This document shows, in pieces, positions 45,524 to 55,006 of a stretch of 64,000 nucleotides of DNA. This DNA comes from Caldicellulosiruptor naganoensis (GTDB lineage Bacteria; Bacillota; Thermoanaerobacteria; Caldicellulosiruptorales; Caldicellulosiruptoraceae): contig NZ_CP113864.1 of assembly GCF_026914285.1 (NCBI RefSeq), positions 967,501-1,031,500 on the forward strand, given 5' to 3'. Each line of letters starts with the position of its first letter. Positions within the stretch are counted from its first letter, which is position 1. The notes beneath the pieces are model-generated. The model saw nothing but the letters and a program-made list of their open reading frames with translations, made no database searches and was not told the origin of the DNA. The position numbers and the translations under genes were made by a program.

Positions 45524-45931
45524 ATGAAATACTTAACCGAGATTGATGATACATTAAAGGGTATTTTGAATTTAGCAAAAGAACAGCAGAATAGAGCCTA
45601 TGCACCCTATTCAAACTTTAAAGTTGGGGCAGCGGTTTTAACACAAAGTGGAAAAGTGTATTTAGGCTGTAATATTGAGAATGCTTCGTATTCTCTGACA
45701 ATCTGTGCTGAAAGAGTTGCTCTTTTCAAAGCAATTTCAGAGGGCCACAAGGATATTAAAGCTATTTTTGTAATCGGTCCTCAAAATGAACCTATTTCAC
45801 CGTGTGGTGCGTGTAGGCAGGTGATACTTGAGCTTGCAAAAGATGCTACAATATATCTTTCAAACTTTGATATGACTAAAATTATCGAAACTAACGCGAA
45901 AGAACTTTTACCTTATGGCTTTAATTTATAG
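45524..45931 (+). CDS. cdd: cytidine deaminase
   Basis: This encodes 135 residues from ATG 45524. The zinc site is complete: CAERVALFKAI with the catalytic Glu, and PCGACRQVILE with the two further Cys ligands; NIENASYSLTICAE precedes it. It turns cytidine and deoxycytidine into uridine and deoxyuridine for the phosphorylase encoded downstream. Four bases separate it from the regulator gene. Confidence 0.95.
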   Translation: MKYLTEIDDTLKGILNLAKEQQNRAYAPYSNFKVGAAVLTQSGKVYLGCNIENASYSLTICAERVALFKAISEGHKDIKAIFVIGPQNEPISPCGACRQVILELAKDATIYLSNFDMTKIIETNAKELLPYGFNL

Positions 45932-45970
45932 AGTGTCAAACAAAATGATTTTCAGGAGGGTACACAAAGG

Positions 45971-46141
45971 TTGAAGGCAATACTTCTTTCGCTTCTCACA
46001 GGTTTTATAGTTGGAGCAATATTTAAGATTCTCAAGCTACCTATTCCTGCACCAAATGCTCTGGCAGGTATTGCGGGTATTTTTGGGATTTTCTTAGGTG
46101 CTTTTGCTGTAGAGCAGCTTTTAAAATTGTTTACAAAATAA
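45971..46141 (+). CDS. XapX-domain small membrane protein
   Basis: This encodes 56 residues from TTG 45971, with AGGAGGGT about 12 bases upstream. It has two hydrophobic helices and the XapX pattern LTGFIVGAIFKILKLPIPAP followed by NALAGIAGIFGIFLGAF. The family was named from a xanthosine operon and is repeatedly found with nucleoside salvage genes; the function is unknown. Here it lies between cdd and pdp. Confidence 0.82.
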   Translation: MKAILLSLLTGFIVGAIFKILKLPIPAPNALAGIAGIFGIFLGAFAVEQLLKLFTK

Positions 46142-46174
46142 ATCTTTAAAGATGAATAAGAAGGTGAGATTTTT

Positions 46175-47500
46175 ATGTTGATAACTGAAATTATACGCAA
46201 AAAGAGAGATGGGTTTGAGCTTAATAAGGATGAATTAGAGTTTCTAATAAATGGGTATATTAATGATGAAATTCCTGATTATCAGATGGCAGCATTTTTG
46301 ATGGCAGTTTATTTTCGAGGAATGACAAAAGAAGAGCTGACTACTTTTACAATGCTGATGGCTCAGTCAGGTGAGATGGTAGACCTGAGTAAAATAGAGG
46401 GGATAAAGGTTGACAAACATTCAAGCGGTGGGATAGCTGACACAACAACTCTTGTACTAATACCTCTTGCAGCATCAGTTGGAGTAAAGGTTGCTAAAAT
46501 GTCAGGTAGAGGACTTTCACACACAGGTGGCACAATTGACAAGTTAGAGTCAATTCCGGGATTTAGGACAGAGCTTTCTAAAGATGAGTTTATTGAAGCT
46601 GTCAACAGGGTTGGAGCGGCAATTGTTGGACAGTCGAAAGACCTTGTTCCTGCTGACAAAAAGATTTATGCTCTGAGAGATGTTACAGCAACAGTTGAGT
46701 CAATTCCGCTCATTGCATCCTCTGTTATGAGCAAAAAGATAGCAGCAGGGGCTGATAAGATAATTCTTGATGTCAAATTTGGAAAAGGTGCTTTTATGAA
46801 AAGATATGAGGATGCAAAAGAACTTGCCAAGACAATGGTTGAGATTGGCAGTTTGGCTGGCAGGGAAACAGTGGCATATGTGACTGATATGAATCAGCCG
46901 CTTGGACTGATGATAGGGAATTCCTTAGAGGTTATTGAAGCGATAGAGGTATTAAAAGGAAGAGGGCATGAGGATTTGAGAAACCTTTGTACTGAATTTG
47001 CAACAGAGATGATGATTTTATCGGGTATTGAGAAAGATAGAGAAAGAGCAAAAGAAAGACTTATTGAAAGCATTGAAAAAGGCTGGGCGCTCAAAAAGTT
47101 TGAAGAGATAATTCAAAACCAAGGTGGAAATCCTGAGGTTGTTAATGATTATTCACTACTGCCCCAGGCAAAATATGTTTATGAGTTGATATGTGAAGAA
47201 GACCTATATATAAAAGATATAGATGCTTTGAAACTTGGAATAACTGCTTTGAAACTTGGTAGCGGTAGACAGAAAAAGGAAGATGTTATTGACTACTCAG
47301 TTGGAATACAGCTTTTTGGTAAGATAGGTAGCAGGATTGAGAAAGGGAAACCTTATGCGAAAATTTATGCTAACGATGAAAAGAAGTTAAGTGAAGTTAT
47401 TTCAGATGTCAAAGAGGCTTTTGAGTTTTCACGTGAATATGTTGAGAAGAAAAAGGTTATATTTGCTAAAATAACAAAAGATGCTATTATTGAAATGTAA
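46175..47500 (+). CDS. pdp: pyrimidine-nucleoside phosphorylase
   Basis: This encodes 441 residues from ATG 46175. Motifs of the thymidine/pyrimidine phosphorylase family: KVDKHSSGGIADTTTLVLIP (phosphate site), SGRGLSHTGGTIDKLESIPG, and VMSKKIAAGADKIILDVKFG (base site). It splits uridine, thymidine and deoxyuridine into base plus (deoxy)ribose 1-phosphate, which DeoB converts to the 5-phosphate. Length matches Bacillus Pdp rather than the shorter archaeal forms. Confidence 0.95.
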   Translation: MLITEIIRKKRDGFELNKDELEFLINGYINDEIPDYQMAAFLMAVYFRGMTKEELTTFTMLMAQSGEMVDLSKIEGIKVDKHSSGGIADTTTLVLIPLAASVGVKVAKMSGRGLSHTGGTIDKLESIPGFRTELSKDEFIEAVNRVGAAIVGQSKDLVPADKKIYALRDVTATVESIPLIASSVMSKKIAAGADKIILDVKFGKGAFMKRYEDAKELAKTMVEIGSLAGRETVAYVTDMNQPLGLMIGNSLEVIEAIEVLKGRGHEDLRNLCTEFATEMMILSGIEKDRERAKERLIESIEKGWALKKFEEIIQNQGGNPEVVNDYSLLPQAKYVYELICEEDLYIKDIDALKLGITALKLGSGRQKKEDVIDYSVGIQLFGKIGSRIEKGKPYAKIYANDEKKLSEVISDVKEAFEFSREYVEKKKVIFAKITKDAIIEM

Positions 47501-47526
47501 AATATTATAAGGAGTGAATAAACAGA

Positions 47527-48189
47527 ATGACAAAAATAGAGATTGCAAAGTTTATTGACCACACTTTATTGAGGTCAAATGCTACACATGCAGAAATAAA
47601 AAAGCTTTGTGATGAGGCAATCCAATACTCTTTTGCTTCAGTTTGTGTCAATCCATACTATGTGAAGGTTTGCAAGGAGTATTTAAAAGATACATCTGTG
47701 AAGGTTGCAACTGTGATAGGTTTTCCTCTTGGCGCAACTACTATGAAAACTAAAATATTTGAAGCAAGAGAAGCATTTGAAAATGGAGCAGATGAGATAG
47801 ACATGGTTATAAATATTGGAGCTTTGTTAGAAGGAAATGTAGACTATGTATACGAAGAGATAAAAAACATTGTTGATATTGCAAGGGGGTATAAAAGTAA
47901 GATTGTAAAAGTGATTATTGAAACATCTGAGTTAAGTGACCAACAGAAGATAGAAGCATGTAAAATAGTGATGGCTGCAGGAGCTGATTTTGTAAAGACT
48001 TCAACAGGCTTTTCCAAAAGTGGTGCCAAGTATGAGGATATACTTTTGATGAGAAAAGTTGTTGGTGACAAAATAAAGATAAAAGCTTCAGGTGGAATAA
48101 GAACCTATGAAGATGCACTTAAAATGATAGAAGCAGGTGCAAGCAGAATTGGTACAAGTTCTGGTGTTGCAATTGTTTCAGAGGACTAA
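47527..48189 (+). CDS. deoC: deoxyribose-phosphate aldolase
   Basis: This encodes 220 residues. The class I aldolase barrel shows [44 protein letters not shown] and the Schiff-base region [12 protein letters not shown] followed by [15 protein letters not shown]. It splits deoxyribose 5-phosphate into glyceraldehyde 3-phosphate and acetaldehyde, feeding nucleoside sugars to glycolysis. It is part of the continuous cdd-to-punA run. Confidence 0.96.
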   Translation: MTKIEIAKFIDHTLLRSNATHAEIKKLCDEAIQYSFASVCVNPYYVKVCKEYLKDTSVKVATVIGFPLGATTMKTKIFEAREAFENGADEIDMVINIGALLEGNVDYVYEEIKNIVDIARGYKSKIVKVIIETSELSDQQKIEACKIVMAAGADFVKTSTGFSKSGAKYEDILLMRKVVGDKIKIKASGGIRTYEDALKMIEAGASRIGTSSGVAIVSED

Positions 48190-48223
48190 TCGAATTAATT
48201 TTTGGGAAGGAGATTATCCAAAG

Positions 48224-49396
48224 ATGAAAGTGGTTTTGATTGTGCTTGATAGTGTAGGGGTAGGCGAACTTGAAGATGCTAAACTGTATGGTGATGAAGG
48301 CAGCAACACTTTGTCAAATACTTCTTATGCTGTTGGTGGCATAGAGCTAAAAAACATGTACAAGCTTGGAATAGGAAATATTACAGATATAAAAGGCACA
48401 CCCCCAAATCCAAATCCAATTGGGGTATTCGGGAAAAGCAAGGAAAAATCAAAAGGTAAAGATACAATAACAGGACACTGGGAGATAGCAGGGGTTGTGT
48501 TGGAAGAACCGTTTAAAACTTTTCCTGAGGGGTTTCCAGAGGAACTTATTAAAGAATTTGAGAGACAAATTGGCAGAAAAGTGCTGGGGAACAAAGTGGC
48601 ATCTGGTACTGAAATAATAAAAGAGCTTGGAGAGCAGCATATGAAAACTGGCTACCCTATTGTGTATACCTCGGCAGATTCTGTATTTCAGATTGCTGCT
48701 CATGAAGAGGTCATTCCTCTTGATGAGCTTTATAAAATATGCGAGATAGCAAGAAGAATGTTGGTTGGTAAATGGCTTGTTGCAAGGGTTATTGCACGAC
48801 CTTTTGTTGGAAAAGACAGAAGTAGTTTTGTCAGAACATATAACAGAAAAGACTTTGCAGTTGAACCACCTTATGAGACACTGCTTGATAATATAAAAGA
48901 GGCAGGACTTGAAGTTGTAGGTATTGGCAAGATTGAAGATATATTTGCAAAAAGAGGATTGAGCATAAGCATTCATACAGAGGGGAACATGGATGGGATT
49001 GACAAAACCCTCAAGATGATGGATGAAGTAAAAGACGGGCTTATATTTACTAACCTTGTTGACTATGATATGCTCTATGGTCACAGAAATGACCCTCATG
49101 GCTATGCAAAGGCTTTAATAGACTTTGACACAAGGCTTCCCGAAATCATGAAAAAGCTTAAAGAAGATGATATTTTGATAATCACTGCAGACCATGGTTG
49201 TGACCCGACAACACCTTCAACAGATCATTCGCGTGAATATGTGCCAATTATTGTATATGGTCAGAATGTTAAAAAAGGACATGACCTTGGAACAAGAAAA
49301 AGCTTTGCTGATATTGGTCAGACAATAGCAGAATATTTGAATATAAAACCTTTAAAGTTTGGAGAGAGTTTTTTAAAAGAAATTATGATAAAATAG
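48224..49396 (+). CDS. deoB: phosphopentomutase
   Basis: This encodes 390 residues from ATG 48224, set by GGGAAGGAG; the frame is open upstream inside deoC but that part is not S/T mutase-like. The metalloenzyme core shows [41 protein letters not shown], and the second metal site [20 protein letters not shown]. It interconverts ribose and deoxyribose 1- and 5-phosphates. Confidence 0.96.
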   Translation: MKVVLIVLDSVGVGELEDAKLYGDEGSNTLSNTSYAVGGIELKNMYKLGIGNITDIKGTPPNPNPIGVFGKSKEKSKGKDTITGHWEIAGVVLEEPFKTFPEGFPEELIKEFERQIGRKVLGNKVASGTEIIKELGEQHMKTGYPIVYTSADSVFQIAAHEEVIPLDELYKICEIARRMLVGKWLVARVIARPFVGKDRSSFVRTYNRKDFAVEPPYETLLDNIKEAGLEVVGIGKIEDIFAKRGLSISIHTEGNMDGIDKTLKMMDEVKDGLIFTNLVDYDMLYGHRNDPHGYAKALIDFDTRLPEIMKKLKEDDILIITADHGCDPTTPSTDHSREYVPIIVYGQNVKKGHDLGTRKSFADIGQTIAEYLNIKPLKFGESFLKEIMIK

Positions 49397-49413
49397 CTAT
49401 TGAGGTGATTTTT

Positions 49414-50232
49414 ATGTCGTATTATGAGAAAGTAAAAGAAGCATCAGAGTTTATAAAAGGTAAGATTCCAAGTGTGCCAGAGGTTGCTATTATTCTGGGC
49501 AGTGGACTTGGCAACTTTGTTGAGGCAATGGAAGATAGAATTGAGATTAAATATTCAGAGATACCTCATTTTCCTGTGTCTACTGTCAAAGGACACAAGG
49601 GCAACTTGGTTTTTGGAATAGTAAAAGGAAGAAAGGTTTTAGCCTTTCAGGGAAGATTTCATCTTTATGAAGGGTATAAGGCTCAAGAGGTTGTAATTGG
49701 TGTGAGGGCAGCTGGACTTTTGGGCGTGAAAAACCTAATTGTTACAAACGCGGCAGGGGGAATTTCGCCTCTGCTTTCTCCTGGAGACTTGATGGTGATA
49801 AAAGACCATATAAATCTTTCAGGTGAAAATCCGGCAATTGGACCTGAAGCAGAGAGATTTGGTGAAAGATTTTTTGATATGACATATGCATATGACAGAG
49901 AAATGATTGAAAAAGCAAAAGATGTCTACAAAAAAAATAGAGTTGATTATAAAGAAGGTATATATGCATTTTTAAAAGGTCCTTCGTATGAAACGCCTTC
50001 GGAGATAAAGATGCTAAAAATTATTGGTGCAGATGCTGTTGGTATGTCAACAGTTTTGGAAGTTATTGCAGCACGACAAATGAATATGAGAGTATTTGGA
50101 GTTTCATGTATAACAAACATGGCAGCAGGGATTCTTGAAAAAAAACTTTCACATCAAGAGGTCATAGAAGTTACAAAGTTAGTTGAGGAAAAGTTTATAA
50201 AAATAATTAGGGATTTGATAGAGATTATTTAA
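49414..50232 (+). CDS. punA: purine nucleoside phosphorylase I
   Basis: This encodes 272 residues from ATG 49414 (TGAGGTG upstream). Trimeric PNP motifs: VAIILGSGLGNFVEAMEDRI, HFPVSTVKGHKGNLVFG, FQGRFHLYEGY, VTNAAGGISPLLSPGDLMVI and GPSYETPSEIKMLK with the base-binding residues. It cleaves inosine and guanosine. It is the last gene of the salvage run, followed by a very strong terminator. Confidence 0.95.
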   Translation: MSYYEKVKEASEFIKGKIPSVPEVAIILGSGLGNFVEAMEDRIEIKYSEIPHFPVSTVKGHKGNLVFGIVKGRKVLAFQGRFHLYEGYKAQEVVIGVRAAGLLGVKNLIVTNAAGGISPLLSPGDLMVIKDHINLSGENPAIGPEAERFGERFFDMTYAYDREMIEKAKDVYKKNRVDYKEGIYAFLKGPSYETPSEIKMLKIIGADAVGMSTVLEVIAARQMNMRVFGVSCITNMAAGILEKKLSHQEVIEVTKLVEEKFIKIIRDLIEII

Positions 50233-50252
50233 ATAAAGAAAGGTAAATACTT

Positions 50253-50295
50253 AAAAATCCTACACTGCAAAGTTTTTGTGCAGTGTAGGATTTTT
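50253..50295 (+). terminator. rho-independent terminator after punA
   Basis: AAAAATCCTACACTGCA pairs with its exact complement (50279-50295), a 17-base stem, followed by GTTTATT. Confidence 0.9.
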
Positions 50296-50369
50296 GTTTA
50301 TTATACAAAAAATTCGGGTAAAAATAAATTAGGAATATTATTTTTCCTGCGGGGAGGGAAAATTGCTGT

Positions 50370-50723
50370 ATGAAAAAAGTTTTAATAGTAGACGATGCAG
50401 CATTTGTAAGGTATTCTCTAAGACAGACATTAGAAAAATATGGGTTTGAAGTTGTGGGTGAAGCATGTGATGGGAAAAGCTGCATAAAACTTTTTCAGCA
50501 ACTCCATCCAGATATTGTAACTCTTGATATTACAATGCCTGAGATGAACGGTATAGAAGTTTTGAAAAAGATTATGGAGATTGACAAGAATGCAAAAGTT
50601 GTCATGATAACTGCTTTAGGACAAGAAGAAAAAGTAAAAGAGGCAGTATTAAATGGAGCAAAAGGGTTTATAGTAAAGCCATACAAAGAAGAACATTTGG
50701 TTAAGGTCTTGGCCTCTTTATAA
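50370..50723 (+). CDS. cheY: chemotaxis response regulator CheY
   Basis: This encodes 117 residues from ATG 50370 (GGGAGGG upstream). It is a stand-alone receiver: acidic pair Asp8/Asp9 (LIVDDAAFVR), phosphoacceptor Asp53 (TLDITMPEMNG), Thr81 (VMITALGQ) and Lys103 (FIVKPYKEEH). Phospho-CheY binds the flagellar switch. It is the first gene of cheY-cheA-cheW-mcp; no other che gene is in view. Confidence 0.92.
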   Translation: MKKVLIVDDAAFVRYSLRQTLEKYGFEVVGEACDGKSCIKLFQQLHPDIVTLDITMPEMNGIEVLKKIMEIDKNAKVVMITALGQEEKVKEAVLNGAKGFIVKPYKEEHLVKVLASL

Positions 50724-50743
50724 AAGGATGAGAAGGTGAGACT

Positions 50744-52645
50744 GTGAATGAAGTACAAAAAGACCCCATGTTTGAGGTATTTATGAGCGAAGCAAAAGAG
50801 ATAGTAAATTCACTTGAGAGGATTTTTATCGAACTCAAAGAAGGAAACAGAAACTTTGATGTAGCAGTAACAGAAGCTCTAAGATTTTTCCATACATTAA
50901 AAGGTTCTTCAGCGATGATGGGGTTTGACAACATATCTAAGGTTTGTCACAGAGTTGAAGACATCTTTGTTTGTATGAGAGATGAAGGTAAACAACCAAT
51001 AAACCTTGATAATTTTATTTTAGACATGTTGAAGTTAGTTGACTTTTTAACCATTCAGATAAATCGTATAGAAAACTTGCAGCAGCCTCAAGATGCAGAA
51101 AATATCGAAGAGGTTTTCGAAAAGATTGAAATGAGTTTAGCAGAAAATGGTAAGGCGCAAACCGAAAGCGAGAAAAGATATCACATAAGGTTGCTTTTTG
51201 AAGAAGGCTGGGAAATGGAGAATTTGAGGGCCTTTCTAATTGTCCAAAATTTGAAACAGTATGTCAAAGTATTAGAATACCTGCCTTCTGATATTGAGGT
51301 TAATATGGCATCTTCAGAAAAAATCAAAAAAGATGGTTTTTTTATTTCAATTGAAACTTTACTTAAAAAGGAAGATATAGTTAAACTTTTTGAAAACTTT
51401 GCATGGGTAAAAGATATTAAAATTGAAGAAGTATCAGAAAAAGCTTCTTTAACAAAAGAGATAAGTTCATGGCAGAATGCTGTACAATCTACTCATAAAC
51501 TGATAAATGTTAATATTGAAAAAGTTGATAAGCTAATAGACCTCATTGGCGAAGTGGTAATAACTTTTTCAATGATTGTGCAACACCAAGAAATAAAAAC
51601 TGATGAGAATAGCAGTTTCAAAAATTTAACGCTTCAGATGTCAAAGCTAATAAGAGAACTTCAAGAAGTTGCAATGTCGATGCGTATGCTACCGCTTTCT
51701 TCAACATTTCAAAGGCTAAAAAGGACCGTTATTGAGATGTCTGCAAAACTTCAAAAACCAGTTGATGTTCATATCACCGGTGAGGAAACTGAGCTTGACA
51801 AAGTTTTGATAGAACACTTAACAGATCCACTGATTCATATAATTAGAAATGCTGTAGATCATGGAATAGAAGACAAAGAAGAAAGATTAAAAAAAGGCAA
51901 AAATATAACTGGTAATGTATATATAAGTGCTAAAAATAGCGGGTCTGAAGTGGTTATTAGCATTGAGGATGATGGTAGAGGTCTTGATAAAGAGAAAATA
52001 TTACAAAGAGCTTTAGAAAGAGGTATTATAAACTCACCTGATGATATTGGAGAAGATGAAATTTTTGAATTAATATTTCAGCCAGGATTTTCTACTAAAG
52101 AAGAAGCTACAGAATATTCAGGAAGAGGTGTGGGTCTTGACATTGTTAAAAATAGCATTCAAAAAATTGGGGGAAGAATTTTTGTTGAGTCTGAAAAGGA
52201 CAGAGGTACAAGATTTACAATTAGAATCCCTCTCACTTTAGCAATAATTGATGGAATGTTAATTGATGTTGACGGCAATGTTTTTGTTGTACCATTGAGC
52301 TCAATAGTAGAGACATTTAAACTTGAAAAGCAGCAGATAGTATTGGAAAACGAAGTTCCGTTTGTGTACAGAAGAGGCACATGTTTTAGTGTAATTGATT
52401 TGAACAAGATTTTTTATGGAAATGATATACGTAATAAAGAAAAAACATATTATTTAGGAATACTTATTACGAATGGTGAAAAAAATGGTATTTTGCTTGT
52501 TGACAATATGATTTCGCAACAACAGATAGTTATAAAAACTCTGCCTGCTATTTTAAAGCAGGTAAGAGGCATTTCAGGATGTACACTCCTTGGAAGTGGG
52601 AATATAGCATTTATTTTGGATATTGATGCTTTACTTGAAAGGTAG
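50744..52645 (+). CDS. cheA: chemotaxis histidine kinase CheA
   Basis: This encodes 633 residues from GTG 50744. Order: P1 with the phosphorylated His50 (EALRFFHTLKGSSAMMGF), linker and a reduced P2-like region (about 140-235), P3 dimerisation helices (about 250-315), P4 ATPase with N box HIIRNAVDHGIED and G boxes ISIEDDGRGLD and YSGRGVGLDIVKNSI, and P5 CheW-like docking domain (about 490-633). It passes phosphate from receptor arrays to CheY. It is a little shorter than E. coli CheA. Confidence 0.95.
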   Translation: MNEVQKDPMFEVFMSEAKEIVNSLERIFIELKEGNRNFDVAVTEALRFFHTLKGSSAMMGFDNISKVCHRVEDIFVCMRDEGKQPINLDNFILDMLKLVDFLTIQINRIENLQQPQDAENIEEVFEKIEMSLAENGKAQTESEKRYHIRLLFEEGWEMENLRAFLIVQNLKQYVKVLEYLPSDIEVNMASSEKIKKDGFFISIETLLKKEDIVKLFENFAWVKDIKIEEVSEKASLTKEISSWQNAVQSTHKLINVNIEKVDKLIDLIGEVVITFSMIVQHQEIKTDENSSFKNLTLQMSKLIRELQEVAMSMRMLPLSSTFQRLKRTVIEMSAKLQKPVDVHITGEETELDKVLIEHLTDPLIHIIRNAVDHGIEDKEERLKKGKNITGNVYISAKNSGSEVVISIEDDGRGLDKEKILQRALERGIINSPDDIGEDEIFELIFQPGFSTKEEATEYSGRGVGLDIVKNSIQKIGGRIFVESEKDRGTRFTIRIPLTLAIIDGMLIDVDGNVFVVPLSSIVETFKLEKQQIVLENEVPFVYRRGTCFSVIDLNKIFYGNDIRNKEKTYYLGILITNGEKNGILLVDNMISQQQIVIKTLPAILKQVRGISGCTLLGSGNIAFILDIDALLER

Positions 52646-52654
52646 GTGAGAAAA

Positions 52655-53137
52655 ATGCAAGAAGAATTGTTAAGTAATAAAGTAGCTGAGTTTGAAGAAA
52701 CTATGAAAGATATGTATCTTATATTCAAAGTAGATGACCAGTTATATGGGATAGAGATTAAGTATGTCATAGAGATTATAGGACTTATACCCATAACCTA
52801 TGTGCCAAATCAAGAGGAATATGTTAAAGGAATAATTAATTTGAGGGGGAAAATCATTCCTGTGATAGACGCAAGAATGAGACTTTCCAAACCACAAAAA
52901 GAATATAACGAAAGGACCTGTGTAATTGTTATAAGTATAGATGATTTTTTAGCTGGTATTATTGTTGACCATGTGAGCGAGGTTGCTGTGATAAATAAGG
53001 ACCAAATTAGTCCTTTGCCACCCACATATGAGAAAATAGACGAAAGGTTTTTTAGAGGTGTTGCAAACTTAAACGAAAGACTTGTGTTGATAATTGATTG
53101 TGAAACTTTTGTTAAGCCGGATAGGATAAATCTTTAA
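52655..53137 (+). CDS. cheW: chemotaxis adaptor CheW
   Basis: This encodes 160 residues from ATG 52655, since AGGTG lies six bases upstream; a GTG at 52646 would overlap it. The double SH3-like CheW fold is recognisable from FKVDDQLYGIEIKYVIEIIG, PITYVPNQEEYVKGIINLRG, KIIPVIDARMRL and RGVANLNERLVLIIDCE. It couples receptors to CheA. The first 25 residues are an extra charged extension. Confidence 0.93.
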   Translation: MQEELLSNKVAEFEETMKDMYLIFKVDDQLYGIEIKYVIEIIGLIPITYVPNQEEYVKGIINLRGKIIPVIDARMRLSKPQKEYNERTCVIVISIDDFLAGIIVDHVSEVAVINKDQISPLPPTYEKIDERFFRGVANLNERLVLIIDCETFVKPDRINL

Positions 53138-53167
53138 AAATCTAATATGAAAGGGGATAAATGGTTT

Positions 53168-54718
53168 ATGAGGTTATTTAGAAATCTTAAGATTTCTACA
53201 AAGATTTTAGCGGGGTTTGGAATAGTTTTAATTTTGATACTTTTAATGGGTACAATTGCTGTTACAAATATCAACAGAATAAACAATGCATATAAAGAGG
53301 TTTATCAAGCTAATGTGAAGGCATTTATTGCAATTGGCAATGTGCTTGGAGGTTTTGAACGACAGCGTATAAACTATAGAAATATTTTACTTGCGAGAAA
53401 TTCTGCAGAGATGAATACGTATCTTCAAAAAACTAATGAGATAAAAAATTTTTATAAAACAAATCTTGAAGAATTTTCAAGATTGATAAATGAAGAGGAC
53501 ATAAAAAAAGAATATCAAAAGTTGATTTCTTTATTTGGTGAATACGAGAGTCTAACAAATCAGATAGTTGAACTTGCAAAAAGTGATAAAAAAGCAGCAA
53601 TTGACCTTATGTTCAAGCCAAGTTCAGCCCAGCTTGTGACTGAAGTTCAAAACTCAATTAATACCCTCTATGATCTTGAAAAAAAATACATCGAAGAGTC
53701 AAACCTTCAAAATGATGCCCTTGCAAGAAGTACAGTAACATCAATGATAATAATAATTATTCTGTGCATAGCAATATCTCTCTTTTTAGGACTGATTATT
53801 TCTTCAGCTATCAGCAGACCACTTTCTAAAATGGTTTTTGCTGCCCAGAAAATTGCAGATGGAGATTTAACAGTTGATATAAGTGTTGATTCAAAAGATG
53901 AGGTTGGGATTTTGTCAGAAGCTTTTTCTAAGATGGTAGAATCATTATCTCAGCTTATCTTTTCAGTAAAATCATCTGCAGAACAGGTTGCACTTGGTGC
54001 AAAACAGCTTGCGGATGCAAGTCAAAGTCTTGCTCAGGGTGCAACTGACCAGGCAAGCTCTATCGAGGTGCTAAATGCTTCAATAGAAGAGGTATCTGCT
54101 CAAACAAAACAGAATAGCAAAAACGTAGAAGAAGCAACTAATTTTGCTAACCAGATTAGGGATGATGCAAAAATAGGTATGCAGCAAATGGAAGAAATGA
54201 TGAAGGCTATGGAAGAAATTAATACTGCTTCGTCCAATATATCAAAAATAATTAAGACAATAGATGAAATTGCTTTTCAGACAAATATATTAGCGCTCAA
54301 CGCTGCAGTTGAAGCAGCCAGGGCAGGAAGCTATGGGAAAGGATTTGCGGTTGTGGCTGAAGAGGTGCGAAATTTGGCCACCAGAAGTGCAAATGCAGCA
54401 AAAGAAACAAGCAGCCTTATTGAATCTACAATCAAAAAGATTGAGGTGGGAAACAGTATTGCGAAACAAACATACACCTCGTTAGATAGGATTACAAAGA
54501 ACATCGATAAAATGGCCATGATCATGAATGATATAATGTATTCTTCAAAAGAACAATCTGAAGCAATAGCTCAGATTACAGAGGGAATAAACCAAGTTGC
54601 CAATGTTGTGCAGAGTAATTCAGCCAACTCTCAAGAGACAGCTGCTGCTTCAGAAGAACTTTACAGTCAAGCAGACACTCTTAAAAACCTTGTTGAAAGA
54701 TTTAAAACAAGAAGCTGA
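53168..54718 (+). CDS. methyl-accepting chemotaxis protein with a four-helix sensor
   Basis: This encodes 516 residues from ATG 53168 (AAAGGGG upstream; ATG 53147 has no site). It has two membrane helices (about 12-32 and 190-210) flanking an extracellular four-helix bundle, a HAMP domain ([20 protein letters not shown]), and the signalling coiled coil with the hairpin tip [20 protein letters not shown] followed by [22 protein letters not shown]. There is no C-terminal CheR-binding pentapeptide. The ligand cannot be inferred from a 4HB sensor. It ends the che unit. Confidence 0.92.
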   Translation: MRLFRNLKISTKILAGFGIVLILILLMGTIAVTNINRINNAYKEVYQANVKAFIAIGNVLGGFERQRINYRNILLARNSAEMNTYLQKTNEIKNFYKTNLEEFSRLINEEDIKKEYQKLISLFGEYESLTNQIVELAKSDKKAAIDLMFKPSSAQLVTEVQNSINTLYDLEKKYIEESNLQNDALARSTVTSMIIIIILCIAISLFLGLIISSAISRPLSKMVFAAQKIADGDLTVDISVDSKDEVGILSEAFSKMVESLSQLIFSVKSSAEQVALGAKQLADASQSLAQGATDQASSIEVLNASIEEVSAQTKQNSKNVEEATNFANQIRDDAKIGMQQMEEMMKAMEEINTASSNISKIIKTIDEIAFQTNILALNAAVEAARAGSYGKGFAVVAEEVRNLATRSANAAKETSSLIESTIKKIEVGNSIAKQTYTSLDRITKNIDKMAMIMNDIMYSSKEQSEAIAQITEGINQVANVVQSNSANSQETAAASEELYSQADTLKNLVERFKTRS

Positions 54719-54740
54719 AAAAAATCATAAAAAGCTAGTT

Positions 54741-54770
54741 GGGGCTGGGGGAAACCAGCTCCTTTTATTT
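54741..54770 (+). terminator. rho-independent terminator after the MCP gene
   Basis: GGGGCTGG (54741-54748) pairs with CCAGCTCC (54755-54762) with one wobble, followed by TTTTATTTTT. Confidence 0.8.
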
Positions 54771-54948
54771 TTGTATCGATACAGTTTTAGCTTAAAAATT
54801 TGATTTTTCTTGACTTTGTCAGTTAGGAGGAGTTTTTGAGCTAACAAAAAATAACAAAGTCTTAATTTATGCGGGTTTTGAGAATAGAAAAATAAAAAAT
54901 TTTAAAAATTGTAGTGGCAAATTATAGTCTGAAATATGCTATAAATAC

Positions 54949-54977
54949 TTGACATTTTGAATATTTTGTGGTACAAT
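54949..54977 (+). promoter_or_regulatory. transposase promoter of IS copy 2
   Basis: TTGACA (54949-54954, a perfect -35), 17 bases, TACAAT (54972-54977). Copy 1 has TTGACT, so this copy may be transcribed more strongly. Confidence 0.65.
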
Positions 54978-55006
54978 TACTCAAAATACCTTTGAGGAGT
55001 TACCAT

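Noticed and set aside
48449-49099. Long minus-strand frame of 216 codons
   Set aside because: It lies entirely opposite deoB, has low-complexity Cys/Phe/Tyr-rich composition and no ribosome site; a shadow of the real gene.
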